A DNA stretch of 64,000 nucleotides, taken from assembly GCA_032622095.1 (NCBI GenBank), contig CP136066.1, positions 52,046,609 to 52,110,608 of the forward strand, in the 5' to 3' direction. Below, one piece after another: positions 36,613 to 47,400 of the stretch. Within the stretch, counting starts at the first letter, position 1, and each line of letters begins with the position of its first letter. The notes beneath the pieces were generated by a model. The model searched no databases. It saw only the letters and a program-made list of their open reading frames with translations, and was not told the origin of the DNA. A program made the translations under genes and the position numbers. The DNA is from Siphonodentalium dalli (lineage: Eukaryota > Mollusca > Scaphopoda > Gadilida > Siphonodentaliidae).

Positions 36613-37170
36613 TCTTCTACTATAGTATACATACTTCAGTAATAATATAGTTCCATGTACCCCACGTATACAAGTGTATTCTTTGGTTCCAATTTTTGGC
36701 AGTCCAAGCATCCAAAGTGTAAGCTGACAGTCACTCAAAATGAAAAAGGATCAGCTAGAAATCATGATTATTTTTTCCAAACTGATATAAGTATGGTTGA
36801 TTGAAGACTAGTCTTAGAATTAACATGGTATTTTGTGGAGCAAATAGTATTATAAACATTGAAACTGTTATCAGTGATTTAATTCAAGTTGAATTAAAGT
36901 AAGGCAAATATGAATTAAACTTATCCACTGCTTTTGCTCAAGTATGATGGCGAGGTATGATCGAACCTCTGAAATAAGACAATCTGACACGGAATTGGAT
37001 CATAAAGCTTTTTTTTTTCAAAATAATAATAGTCATTATAACAATATAAAATATTTAAAGATACACAATCCGATTAAACACCTCTGAATTACTATTTATC
37101 TGGGTTCGGGGTTAAACAATATTTGTTTCAAGTCAAGAAACCCAACCATCAAATCTGATTTTTCACAACC

Positions 37171-37289
37171 CCGAATATTTGGCCGCCTTGCAAAAATTCC
37201 GTTTTCTGGATTTTTTTCCAGTAGACATACGCCATCCCGGGTTGTAGAAGAAGTTAGTGGAATTCTTGCCAGGCCGCCAAATATTCGAG
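37171..37289. repeat. Short inverted repeat inside the long-TIR element
   Basis: CGAATATTTGGCCGCCTTG at about 37172 pairs, with two mismatches, with the reverse complement of CAGGCCGCCAAATATTCG at about 37271-37288; about 80 bases lie between. Confidence 0.6.
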
Positions 37290-37404
37290 ATGGTGATAAA
37301 TAATAAATTTCAACAAAAAAATTCCTCACCTAAAATTAACTATCATTTACCCTCATTACCAGAGAAATGGCAATTAAGGGCTGTTTAAACGGATTGAGTA
37401 ACTT

Positions 37405-37561
37405 TCAACTATTGCGCTTCCTCTTTATCTGTTTTGCCAGTCTTTCTTTTTCAGCAATTTGTCTCCTTTTCATCAACTTGCTGCTATTATTCGGTTTCTC
37501 CCGCATATATCGTCTGATGTCCACCATTTTTTCCATAGGAAATTGCAGCTTTATTATACAT
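37405..37561 (-). CDS. Candidate 3' terminal exon, basic helical tail
   Basis: On the minus strand a TTATTCTTTTCTAG acceptor is followed from 37561 by an open frame of 52 codons ending at TGA (37405-37407). The product is strongly basic and helix-like (segments SKLMKRRQIAEKERLAKQIK and KRKRNS), with a likely nuclear-localisation-type C-terminus. The composition is far more protein-like than the other frames here. The reading frame needs the first base to complete a codon from the previous exon, which does not match the phase of the 38561-38695 candidate, so another exon would be needed between them. No family recognised. Eukaryotic exon calls by eye are weak. Confidence 0.35.
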
Positions 37562-38560
37562 CTAGAAAAGAATAACATTTCAATTTAAACATTTCATTGA
37601 GTTGGATTCTAGATATATCTGTCGGTTTAAATCTGGCAATAAACAAGAGGGCAGATTCACATCTATTAATCAATTTATTCCCATAAGCTTTTTACTCAAA
37701 ACATTTATTTTAGTGATGAAAAGAGTTTGAATATATTGCACATAAAGATATATACGGGGGCGCTTGTGGTGGGTATGCTATTAAAATATTCACCCCTGTC
37801 AAAACCGCCACAAGCAAAAGGAATAGTAAGATGTAGACATGTAGACTTTGTTCTTATGTTAATCAGAAATATTGTCAACTTTTCCCCTTTGTTATGTAAA
37901 CAAAAGCATAAAAAGTTACTTTCCCTGGCTTGTATTCAGATCTGGGTATGACATAAAGAGCGTTATTAGTTTCTGTTATCCTGATATGGAAATAATAAAG
38001 AGCGTTTATATCATTTTTGTGCGATTAACCAATAGATTTGCGCTGCGTTATTTAAACAGAAGCAAAACTTACACAACTTCTGAAACACACACAGTCTCTT
38101 GTTTAAGTACACCAGCGTACATGTACGTCTTGGCGACAATATACTATCTACGCGCTGATTATGTATGGCATATAACCCTAAGTTGTGATTGAACAAATGC
38201 TTGCTTGGTTGATTCATTATGGTTCAACATTATTAAGCACAAGTCTAATAGAATGGCATTCACACAAATTGCTGTGATTTCTTATTAAGGTGCTTACTGT
38301 TGTGAATGTGACATTTCTGTTTGAAATTTTGCTTTTAATTGCTTTAAATTCAGGATTCATCGTGATTTAAATTGCCTTTTATTTACATAACAAAGTGTTA
38401 AATTTGAGTGATAGGTGGGAATTAAAAGGTCTAACACTAGTATGAGTGGGAACCGAAAATTATGCCATACGTGACTGCGAAAATCTTAATTTTTCGTGAT
38501 CACGAATGTAATAAATTTGATATAAATAATTTTTTAATAAAATATTAGGAGCAAACTCAC

Positions 38561-38695
38561 ATTAAAAGATTCACTGGAAGATGTGTCGGACACTGTTGGC
38601 GATTCAACAGATGCTGCACTGCTGTGCTGTGCTTGGGTGCTGACACTGCCGGTTGATGAATGTTGTACATGTACATTAGTAGATGTGTTAGAATT
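38561..38695 (-). CDS. Candidate internal exon, Ser/Thr-rich
   Basis: On the minus strand a TATATAG acceptor precedes 38695, and 135 bases (45 codons, no stop) end at a good donor, AAT|GTGAGT, at 38561/38560. The product is Ser/Thr/Gln rich (for example STQAQHSSAASVESPTVSDT), like a disordered linker. It is followed downstream by the basic candidate exon at 37405-37561. Both lie within the long-TIR element, so this may be a gene carried by it. The host frame and start are unknown. Confidence 0.35.
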
Positions 38696-39325
38696 CTATA
38701 TAACCAGTTTTATAAATTCACCCGCGGTCGATGACGTCAATGTTGAATTCTTCAAGATATCTCACACAGAATTTTAATGTCCTGTACACAATATAACATT
38801 TCATACAACAACTTGTGTTTTTCATCGGAATTCAGAAATAAAATGTTGATCAGAAACTCTCACATAGCCACAAAAACATCCAATGAATGGTGTCCCAGCA
38901 TGACATTAACACAGATTAGAGATTCCAGACATGTGGGTTTAATTAAATTTAATCAATGCAACTCTCTCTCTCTTCCTCTCTACCCAATGCTAAATGGCAG
39001 CTAGATAGCAGCCTTATCAGCAGTGATACAATCAAATTGCAAAGTATGTGGATTGTTGAAATTGATGCCACCTGTAGCATTGCATTGGCAATAGAATACT
39101 GACCCCAGTATAAGCAGGCAGTATAACGAGGCAGCTGTGTTGTAGAATTCCCACTGTACCTTCCCATTCACAGGTGGTCAGTTATGTGCCCTGAATTTAA
39201 ACATCAAACATTCCTCCTTTCTTTATCACTTGTTTGTTGTAGAAGTCATTATGTGAGAAACACAACATGTATATATAGGAGTATATTTTGAAGGTTGGTT
39301 CTAAACGTCAATATATATATATACC

Positions 39326-39942
39326 GGGGGGGGGGGGTATAATACCATAGTAACACTACAGCAATTACCAGTGTAATACACTTGTGTTATACTAGTACCA
39401 CAGAAGTACCACAGTACCAGTATACTACCATAGTAATACTATAGCAAGTACCAGTGTAATACACTTGTGTTATACTAGTACAACATAAGTACCACAGTAC
39501 CAGTATACTGATTGTGCAATAATAGTACTGCGAAAGTACCACAGTACCAGAATAATACCATAGTAATACTATAGCAAGTACTAGTGTAATACACTTGTGT
39601 TATACTAGTACCACAGTACCAGTATACTACCATAGTTATACTATAGCAAGTACCTGTGTATTAAACTAGTACCATACAAGTACCACGAAAGTACCACAGT
39701 ACCAGAATTATACCATAGTAATAATATAGCGAGTACCATAGTACAGTTGCATATACTATGGTATAACCATGGTTGTACTACAGTACCAGTATAATACCAT
39801 AGTAACACTATAGTGAGTACCATAGTACAGTTGCATTTACTATGGTATAACCATGGTGCAGTACCATAGTACCATGGTATTACTATGGTATACTATAGTC
39901 TACCATAGTAATACTATGGTAATACTATGGTACTTTTTTATA
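39326..39942. repeat. Right GTACCATAGTA-type repeat with a ~110-bp higher-order unit
   Basis: After a run of 11-12 G at 39327-39338, a phrase ending AATACACTTGTGTTATACTA recurs about every 110 bp (near 39383, 39456, 39588), embedded in ACCATAGTAATACTATAG repeats. It ends in the inverted copy of the left terminus. AATACACTTGTGTTA is itself a palindromic motif (ACAC/GTGT). Confidence 0.85.
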
Positions 39943-39946
39943 AGGG

Positions 39947-40601
39947 GGAGTAGTAAGCGGAGTGGACTGAGCCAGCGACGGGACTATTCCTGATACTGAA
40001 TCCGTTCCTGTTAGCCGGGATAGTTAACCCCAACTGTCGCGACTTCCACTTTTCATGCCACATTTTCCATCTGCATCAGCAAAATTTATATTGGGACCGA
40101 ATTGAATAACGAATCGAATATTCTTAGGACCCTAGTATAATCTCAAAAAGCAAACAATAGAGAAATATATACAACATTCCAATCCTGCTATGTAACCAGG
40201 AGGTGCATGGTAAATACAATTCTCTCTGTGAAGTTAACGTTTCCATGACACATTCACAATGAAAGACCAAAGAACTATTAGAGCGAAACCTGTCGATAAA
40301 ATAACTTGAAGACCTCGTGAACACAAATGATAGCAATAGTAGCCTTGGAGCGGTTGAGCCCAATACAGAACGCCCAATAACAGCATCTGTTATTTGAAAC
40401 CAACATTTTTACTTATTGAAATTGTTCTATATTTTTTCTATAATCAGTGTGTCATTTCCGCAGGAGTGTTGTCTTCTGTGTGACCTGGATTTCAAGCTGA
40501 AGCAGGTAACTTTTTGCCTATATAATATTCCACCAAATGTTCAGAGTCTACGCAGAAATTGGTACTTTTGTTGATTAGGTGAGGACTCCGTATAACTTCT
40601 A
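39947..40601. other. Gene-free spacer
   Basis: Moderate GC patch at 39947-40030, otherwise AT-rich; no feature seen. Confidence 0.5.
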
Positions 40602-40603
40602 TA

Positions 40604-41273
40604 AGTGCCACCGCAGACGCTACGATTAAAATCGTAAGTGGGGAAAATCGAAGGTGGAGAAATCGTAGCTTGCCCGCAGACGCATACGGTGCTGCGATGT
40701 TTGCAGCTACGATTTTATCAACGTGATCGATCACATGATAGCAAAATGTTATACCCCATTCTCCGCATTATGCAACTAAATACATATGGCATGTATCTCA
40801 ATGTTCTAAACTAACAAGTTGATGTTGAAAGTTCAAGTGAAATTGAATATTTTTTTTAATTTTGACATTTTTGTACCTGTCAACTCAACAGGCTCAGCTG
40901 CCCCAATTGAATTTCAACAATTGCGGCAGCCATCCACTCCTTGCCTGATATGTGGTATAGGCCTGCACTCCCTGCCGTGCCACATCTCCACCAATGTGGC
41001 CTCGTTTTTGTAAGTGCAAGAAGTTTGTAAATTTTGCGCCATTTTTGAATGTTTTCTTTTCGTGGTATTTACAACATGACCAGTGTGACAGTGGTCATGT
41101 GACAGCTACGATCGCGTGCGTTGTCAAGGTCACGCCACGATTTTCCTGGTAAAATCAAACAGTGCTTGATTGCTACGATTTGGCTACGATATTGTCGTGG
41201 GCATGCGCATTGGATGCTTCCTCCTGCGATTTTCCCAACTTACGATTTTAATCGCAGCGTGTGCGGTGGCACT
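40604..41273. mobile_element. 670-bp non-autonomous DNA transposon with TIRs and TA duplication
   Basis: The left terminus AGTGCCACCGCAGACGCTAC and its continuation match the reverse complement of the right terminus over about 47 bp with 3 mismatches (both arms contain CGATTAAAATCGTAAGT). Both ends are flanked by TA (40602-40603 and 41274-41275). The arms also contain the small palindrome CGATTTTAATCG. No transposase frame is present. TA duplication points to the Tc1/mariner or a similar superfamily; the family is not identified. Confidence 0.75.
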
Positions 41274-41426
41274 TAGCTGATAGTGATAAGGTAGTATTAA
41301 ACTTACTTCCGGGTTGTTTGTTTGGGAGCCATTTTAAATCGCTATTATTCCATTCATAATTCCATATTGCAATCTTAGACTTAGTATTTGTTAGAAATGT
41401 TAGTATACCGTTTCAGTAATTGTTAA

Positions 41427-42991
41427 AAGGGCTTTGCTAACCCATTAAAAAATTTGATCGAATCAAAATAAAGGATTCTGTACAAAATGTGAAATTTATA
41501 GAGGTTTTTAAAATCTATTATTTCGAACGCAATTCCAACAAACCCAAAGTCCATATCTAAGAAAAAATATGGGTATGTGTACTTAACACTGTGGAGAATG
41601 ATTAGCATTAAAAGAAGTACTCCCATTTTCTTGAGTGTTCTTATGATTTTTGGCTTGGATGCAGAACTTTGTTTCAGTACACATGGCAGATTTCATTGCT
41701 CAGTAATATTGTTTGGAAGCTGAATTTTATGGGTGCGAGTCAAGTTAATGATCACTTAAGCTGGGATTATGCTCAGCAATTGGACTGCTGCAGTGCTGAC
41801 CCATGAGAATATTTTATCATGCTGGCTAGATCATGAAACGGGCGTTAGCCAGAGTAGAGATTCATGGCATGATCTACATGCTGGCCTATTAGATTGACCA
41901 ATGAGAATTGAGATCTACTGACAGGAGATGGGGGCATATTAGGTTCACCTTGATTGACACCGATACCATATTGAAAGCGTACATGTACATGTATATGGAT
42001 TCATATGAGGTCGATAGACGCGATCTGGTTTTTCATGGAACTCTGCCACCTCGAGCAGGGATATTTTCTGTGTATTTTTGGCCCCAAGAAAAGGGATATC
42101 TGTCGGAAATAATTTTCTGCGAATTTAAAGACATAGTACAATAAACCTCATGTGATATACTTTTTGGAATTCTAAAGACTCTAAATTAACTATCAAACTC
42201 AATTTGTTGTCCTACTTCTAGTGATTTAATAGCCATTGACTCAATGCATTGACATTCAAACACCATGGCACGTCACTGTGACGTTACATAAGTTAATGGC
42301 CCTAGATGACACATTTAACTTACTAGTATATAATGAACTTCCTACAAGTAATTCAAATTCTCACCTGGAAAGCATGACACAATCGTTACAGGACTCTTAG
42401 TTGCCGGCTACAGTGACATATGAGGCTCATCGAGATTAATAATTAAGAATATTAATCTCTCTTCACCGTATCCGGAAACCACTCGCCCTGTAACTTATAA
42501 TCTTTCTGGGCTACAGGGTATGCCAGATTGAGGATTACACAATTCTGTTGTCAAGAGATTCACAACACACAACTGTCCACATATATTAACACTAAACTGT
42601 CACTTCCCAGCCAGCAATGTTGAGCAAGAAAATCTATAATCTGTAAACAATTGGTTCTTAGTAATTTTATCAAAGAACGCTTGATAAATATGAATATTAT
42701 TTTAATGTTCATCATTCTTTGCAGTGTTCGGTACACATTGCCATATTTTTTTCTCAGATATGGACTTTGTGTTTCTTGAATTTGGGTATGAAAATAAAGT
42801 ATTTTAAAAACCTCTTATAACTGTGTTAACATTTTTGTATTTCTAAAATATTAATCCACCATGATTTATACTCTTAACATGTTGGCATGTTGCGTCAATG
42901 GGTTTGGTTGCTGTGACTACTAATAAAAGTGAATGGAATCCTTTATTTTGACTCCATTAAATTTGGTGGAAAATGGGTTAGCAAAGCCCTT
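41427..42991. mobile_element. 1.56-kb fold-back element with long inverted arms
   Basis: The left end AAGGGCTTTGCTAACCCATT is the reverse complement of the right end, AATGGGTTAGCAAAGCCCTT. The arms extend about 190 bp on the left and 300 bp on the right with landmarks such as GAGGTTTTTAAAAT and AAAGTCCATATCTNAGAAAA in both. The interior (about 41620-42690) has no transposase frame; it includes a copy of the 34061 hairpin arm at 41841-41873 and a small palindrome at 42430-42460. TTAA occurs at both ends but in offset positions, so the target-site duplication is unclear. Confidence 0.75.
41841..41873 (+). repeat. Dispersed copy of the 34061-34137 hairpin arm
   Basis: GTTAGCCAGAGTAGAGATTC and the following ATGGCATGATC match the right arm at 34108-34137. 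Confidence 0.7.
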
Positions 42992-43841
42992 AAAGTGACG
43001 TGAAACACTCCGGTAGGGTGATCAAATCGAGAATAATCTTGTTCAAAGATGTTATTTTTACAGATATTATTATATCTATATTGACAACACACGGCGTCAT
43101 TCGTATATATTAATTCAATGCAGTGACTGCCGATGGCGAAATCGTTTTCATTAGTTTATCGCCTACCGGGTATAGAAGCGTCCCAATTCGAGTAGTAAAT
43201 ATTTACAATTTAGCGTAGTTCAGACAATGTTTTCCATAGAGTGGTACAGTCGATTTGCTTGAGATTTTCGGTGATGTTAGTAGAATACTGCATTCCCCCA
43301 GTTGGCATAGCACCTGACTACTAACTTATCAGATTCACGCACCTGAACAAATACATAACATGTCTTTAATCAGGTATGGGAAATCATATGTGAAAATTCA
43401 GCTGCCATTGCTGAATTCAGCTATAGCCCTTATAACTGTAAATATATATATATATAAATAATATAAATGTAAAAAAAATTCAAAAAATGGTTTCACGAAT
43501 CAAATTTCTATATCGTAAACATGTTTCCTTAATGCCAATGCATGAAGACTTCTTGTATAATGTCTCTCATTCAGTGTGCCATTTTCACTATGTTTCTAAC
43601 TTTTTGTATTCCGTTCTGACAAAAAGAACTAAAGAAAGGCTTTAAGCGGTTCAGAATAATTAAGGTCTTTGTGAACCGTTTTTCCCAACAGTTGATGGAG
43701 TCAAATTAGGGATTATGTTCACTTATTTTAGTAATAACAGCATTGTGATTGGTGGTAGATTGTGTAGTCATGCCCTCTTCCATATTAGCTCTCATTTGGA
43801 TTGTTTTTGCCACATTCTTTGATGACTGCATGTATTAATTT
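42992..43841. other. Gene-free stretch
   Basis: AT-rich with a (TA)n run near 43440; no gene seen. Confidence 0.5.
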
Positions 43842-44113
43842 ACACATGTACATGTATGTGTCGATGAGATCTCCTCTGTCTCGTCTAAATGAGAGAGTCG
43901 GTAACTTCTTTAATCTTTCTTCCTATTTCAGAATGTGTCTGGTGGCTCTCTTTTGTACTTTATCAATATGTTTGACTTGTTCTTTCGAGTTTGGATGCAG
44001 GCAGATTGGGCTTACTCTAATTTGCTTCTGACCATGGTGGTATAGATCGATTTGAATATATTCTTGTTCTCGTGTGATCGTCTGATAATTCCAAAAGTGC
44101 TGATTACTCTACT
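43842..44113 (-). pseudogene. LINE reverse-transcriptase C-terminal relic
   Basis: Minus strand, from 44113 down: FGIIRRSHENKNIFKSIYTT then MVRSKLE and a stop (44012-44014). After a frame change, HPNSKEQVKHIDKVQKRATR with the following EERLKKLPTLSFRRDRGDLI is seen across another in-frame stop. These match the conserved region just downstream of the reverse transcriptase fingers/palm in LINE proteins (LVRPHLEYA...KVQRRATK...YEERLRRLGLPTLEYRRRRGD as known for the family). It is a different lineage from the intact LINE at 29337-32714, which reads differently here. At least one frameshift and two stops: dead. Confidence 0.7.
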
Positions 44114-44149
44114 GTGGTAAAATATGGTAAAGTCAGACAAACAATGATA

Positions 44150-44340
44150 TACTCTGATAAAAGCATGCAACGTCCATGTAAAACGGACATACCCCTGCAA
44201 AGTCCAAGTAAAGACATAGTTTAGTAACTTTAGTCCTCTTTACTCAATGCTGGTGAAACATGACACACATAGGTAAAATCGATGTCAACGGAACATATAA
44301 CTCTGGTCAGTTATTGATGGAGTCATGGTTTACATATAGA
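44150..44340 (+). repeat. Diverged copy of the 99-bp minisatellite family
   Basis: Contains TCCATGTAAAACGGACATAC, CTTTACTC, GCTGGTGAAACATGACA and ATTGATGGAGTCATGG, in the same order as the units at 46500-47390. Confidence 0.7.
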
Positions 44341-44480
44341 ATATACGCATAGTGTTTCTGAATAACAAATTTAATCCACAAGTGGGATTTGGCGATTTAC
44401 ACCACGAGCTTCAGCGAGTGGTGTAAATCGCCACCCCACGAGTGGATTAAATTTGTTATTCGAAAACAGTATGCGTATAT
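44341..44480. repeat. 140-bp hairpin (long palindrome) 1
   Basis: ATATACGCAT at the left end pairs with ATGCGTATAT at the right. Arms of about 60 bp match almost throughout (AATAACAAATTTAATCCAC, GGCGATTTACACCAC and their complements), meeting at a GAGCTTCAGCGAG loop. Arms are far too similar to be chance. Confidence 0.9.
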
Positions 44481-44630
44481 TTTGTTTAGGCCACGATCTT
44501 TACAATGCGATGGATAAACACTTTCCGTTCAAATTGTATGGAGAAAGTTTAATCCACTCTGCGAAGTTTAATCAACAGTAGGAATGTTTAATTTTATTTA
44601 TATAGTAAGATTGGCGATCGTAGTATAAAT

Positions 44631-45551
44631 CAGGGTTGGTGATTTTTTTATTTGATTTAAATCAAGAATCCTTTGATTTAAATAAATTTATTTGATTTTT
44701 TTTTCTAACTGTTATGAAAATATGTAATTGTGCATTGTCTTTGATAAATGAAGGTTCTGAAAGGTGTTGCTTATTACATCCAAGGCTGGATTAATCAGAA
44801 TTCTGTGATTGTATTATTTTTAAATTATTTTTTGTATACCAATGAACACACAAATATGGCAATACAGATATTGCAACCATGTGCTTTATGCATACACTTA
44901 GGTCCATATGGGTTTCAATGTTGTGATATCTGGAAAGGTACACCTGTGCTTAAAACTTTTACTAATAAATATAGTCAATTTTAGATGAAAACTGAATATA
45001 TTATCGATCACGTTCGCTCTCAGTGACTTGAGGACATACGTAATCACACTATATATCAAATATAGGCACTAGACAATTAGAGTAGTTACATCTAGATGGC
45101 AGAGTATATGGTAGAACTTCTCAGTTAGCATTTACATGTACGGCAATGAGAAAAGGGGGAAAGAAAATTAAACAATGTATATTGAGGCATACTGAATCTG
45201 AGTTTAGTTACAAACAATACGAACAATGCTATAAAGTGGGACAGGCCATTGCTGGAACAGTATATATGGTACCATGCAGTATGCCTGCAGTTTATATAGT
45301 ATAGGGTTGATAATTACTGTACAATTTCATATCTATTATCCAATTTGTATATTGATTAATCATACTCATGTTTTAGTTTACAGAAACCTTGTTAGATATT
45401 GCAGTTCTTGACTTTTTATCATCATTTGAACAAATTTGATTTAAATCAATGATTTTTTTGAAAAAAATCATTGATTTAAATCTTGATTTAAATCAATGAT
45501 TTAAATCGCTTAATTTAAATCAGCCAAAGCGATTTAAATCAGCCAACCCTG
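44631..45551. mobile_element. 0.9-kb hAT-like non-autonomous element
   Basis: Starts CAGGGTTGG (44631) and ends CCAACCCTG (45551); CAGGG-type ends are typical of hAT elements. Subterminal regions on both sides are built from tandem GATTTAAATC palindromes (44650-44700 and 45430-45535). The interior has one 78-codon frame without a recognised domain. The flanks (GTATAAAT and GAAATGGC) do not give a clean 8-bp duplication. Confidence 0.6.
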
Positions 45552-45555
45552 GAAA

Positions 45556-46365
45556 TGGCTCTACTCTGGTAAAAGCCTCGGCGATCGGATTACTGACTTC
45601 AGCTGCATGGACAATGGATTCGTCTATAATCCCCGCTGAAGTCAGACACGTTCTCAGCTCACTCCACGTGGATCCATGCTCGACCTGGACTTTACGCAGG
45701 TCGGGTAGCCACGTGGAGCTTTTTCTGGAATTCCGGGTTACGCCATCACGGTCCTTTTCATGACCCTCTGTTGGGGGTAACCCGGTTGCTGGAGCCCACC
45801 AGCGACCCACCACGGTTGGGGACACCAGAGGGAGGAGGCGGAAGAGGAAGACGCCGTCCCAGAGAAGAAGGCTAGGTGCTAGCTGAGAGACGCCCAGCTC
45901 CCCCCACTTGGCATCCCCCGACGATATCACCACCAGTTGCAGGGACGCCGTCGACATTCCGGAGGTTCCTGCTATCGTCGCTGAGGTCAGTGGAGACAGG
46001 GACGCGGACACCACCCCGAGGTTCCTGCCGCTGACATTGTGGTGGAGTTGGACACGTTGACACCTTGGACACCGGAATACCATCACATCCCGGTGTCCTC
46101 CATCTCCACTACCAGCAACAACAGCACCAGATCCACCCGTACCCTTGAAGAGGTAGTCAAAAGTGCGCTGGAGACTCAGGCAGAGTCCAACAGATTGATA
46201 GCAGAGGTCGCGGCTGACCGCCTGAAATACCAACAGCAACAACAACAACAACTAGAAGCTCAAGACGAATCCTTAAGACAGCACGGAGTGGAGCTCCCTA
46301 GGGCAACAACAACAGCAACAAAAGTAGAAGCAACTCATCGAAAGAAACAAAATCATAATTTCTAG
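45556..46365. pseudogene. GC-rich decayed coding patch, Gln-rich coil on plus strand
   Basis: GC content is clearly above the neighbours, and frames are open on both strands (a 243-codon frame on the minus strand at 45520-46251; several 60-110 codon frames on the plus). The plus strand looks the more natural: from about 46030 it reads LTPWTPEYHHIP, then a helical Gln-rich coil (SALETQAESNRLIAEVAADR, QQQQQQQ) to a stop at 46363-46365. Upstream fragments rich in Pro/Asp/Glu (AVDIPEVPAIVAEVSGDRDA) lie in other frames, as if broken by indels. No family recognised; a retroelement gag/ORF1 remnant is one possibility. Confidence 0.35.
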
Positions 46366-46404
46366 ATCATCTATTTTCATTTTCATTGTTATTTTTATCA
46401 TATT

Positions 46405-46500
46405 CATAACCCGTCCATCAATTCAAAGTGGGTTGCAGGAAAGGGCATCCTGCCCTTTCAAATTCTCCCGGGGTCCCCTCCCCAAATTCCTAATAAATAA
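46405..46500 (+). mobile_element. Possible 3' end of an RTE-like LINE
   Basis: GGGTTGCAGGAAAGGGCATC followed by CTGCC resembles the phrase found near the 3' end of many RTE-type retroposons, and the segment closes in TAATAAATAAA. It follows the decayed coding patch and precedes the minisatellite. Family assignment is from memory of the phrase only. Confidence 0.35.
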
Positions 46501-47390
46501 AAGCCTTGTAAAGGCAAAGTCCGTGTAAAATGTACCTACCCTTGTAAATTCCAAGTAATGGCATGGTGTCCCCACTTTACTCACGTAAAATGTTGGTGAA
46601 ACAGGACATACATGGGTAAAACCCATGTAAATCATACTCCAGTAAATTCCAAGTATAATGGCATGGTGTCCCCCACTTTAACTCTCGTAAAATGTTGGTG
46701 AAACAGGACATACATGGGTAAAACCCATGCAAATCATACTCCAGTAAATTCCAAGTAATGGCATGGTGTCCCCACTTTAACTCTCGTAAAATGTTGGTGA
46801 AACAGGACATACATGGGTAAAACCCATGTAAATCATACTCCAGTAAATTCCAAGTAATGGCATGGTGTCCCCACTTTAACTCTCGTAAAATGTTGGTGAA
46901 ACAGGACGTACATGGGTAAAACCCATGTAAATCATACTCCAGTAAATTCCAAGTAATGGCATGGTGCCCCCACTTTAACTATCGTAAAATGTTGGTGAAA
47001 CAGGACATACATGGGTAAAACCCATGTAAATCATACTCCAGTAAATTCCAAGTAATGGCATGGTGTCCCCACTTTAACTCTCGTAAAATGTTGGTGAAAC
47101 AGGACGTACATGGGTAAAACCCATGTAAATCATACTCCAGTAAATTCCAAGTAATGGCATGGTGTCCCCACTTTAACTCTCGTAAAATGTTGGTGAAGCA
47201 GGACATACATGGGTAAAACCCATGTAAATCATACTCCAGTAAATTCCAAGAAATCATACTCCAGTAAATTCCAAGTAATGGCATGGTGTCCCCACTTTAA
47301 CTCTCGTAAAATGTTGGTGAAACAGGACATACATGGGTAAAACTCATGTAAATCATACTCCAGTAAATTCTTGATTGAGTCATGGTATAA
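46500..47390 (+). repeat. 99-bp minisatellite (about 9 copies)
   Basis: Unit phrases: ATGTTGGTGAAACAGGACAT, CATGGGTAAAACCCATG (a perfect 7-bp-arm palindrome), AATCATACTCCAGTAAATTC, AATGGCATGGTGTCCCCAC. Spacing is 98-102 bp, with one short unit near 47230-47270 where the CATACTCCAG block is doubled. Relatives at 44150-44340 and 49340-49600. A 33-residue periodicity appears in minus-strand frames because 99 is divisible by three. Confidence 0.95.
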
Positions 47391-47400
47391 CACATTATAC

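Larger units (their letters stand above)
36093..39946. mobile_element. 3.85-kb element with long inverted, internally repetitive ends
   Basis: The left end CCCTTATAAAAAAGTACCAT (36093) is matched by its reverse complement at the right end (…GGTACTTTTTTATAAGGG to 39946). Inside each end lies about 500-600 bp of short repeats built from GTACCATAGTA/TACTATGGTAC, in opposite orientation overall, so the whole is a long-TIR structure. The internal 36620-39330 is ordinary AT-rich sequence with two candidate minus-strand exons. No transposase domain was recognised. No convincing target-site duplication (flanks GTTACGG and GGAGTAG). Confidence 0.65.

Noticed and set aside
45520-46251. 243-codon minus-strand frame
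   Set aside because: No recognised domain; it lies opposite a plus-strand region that looks more protein-like, and extends into the AT-rich end of a hAT-like element.
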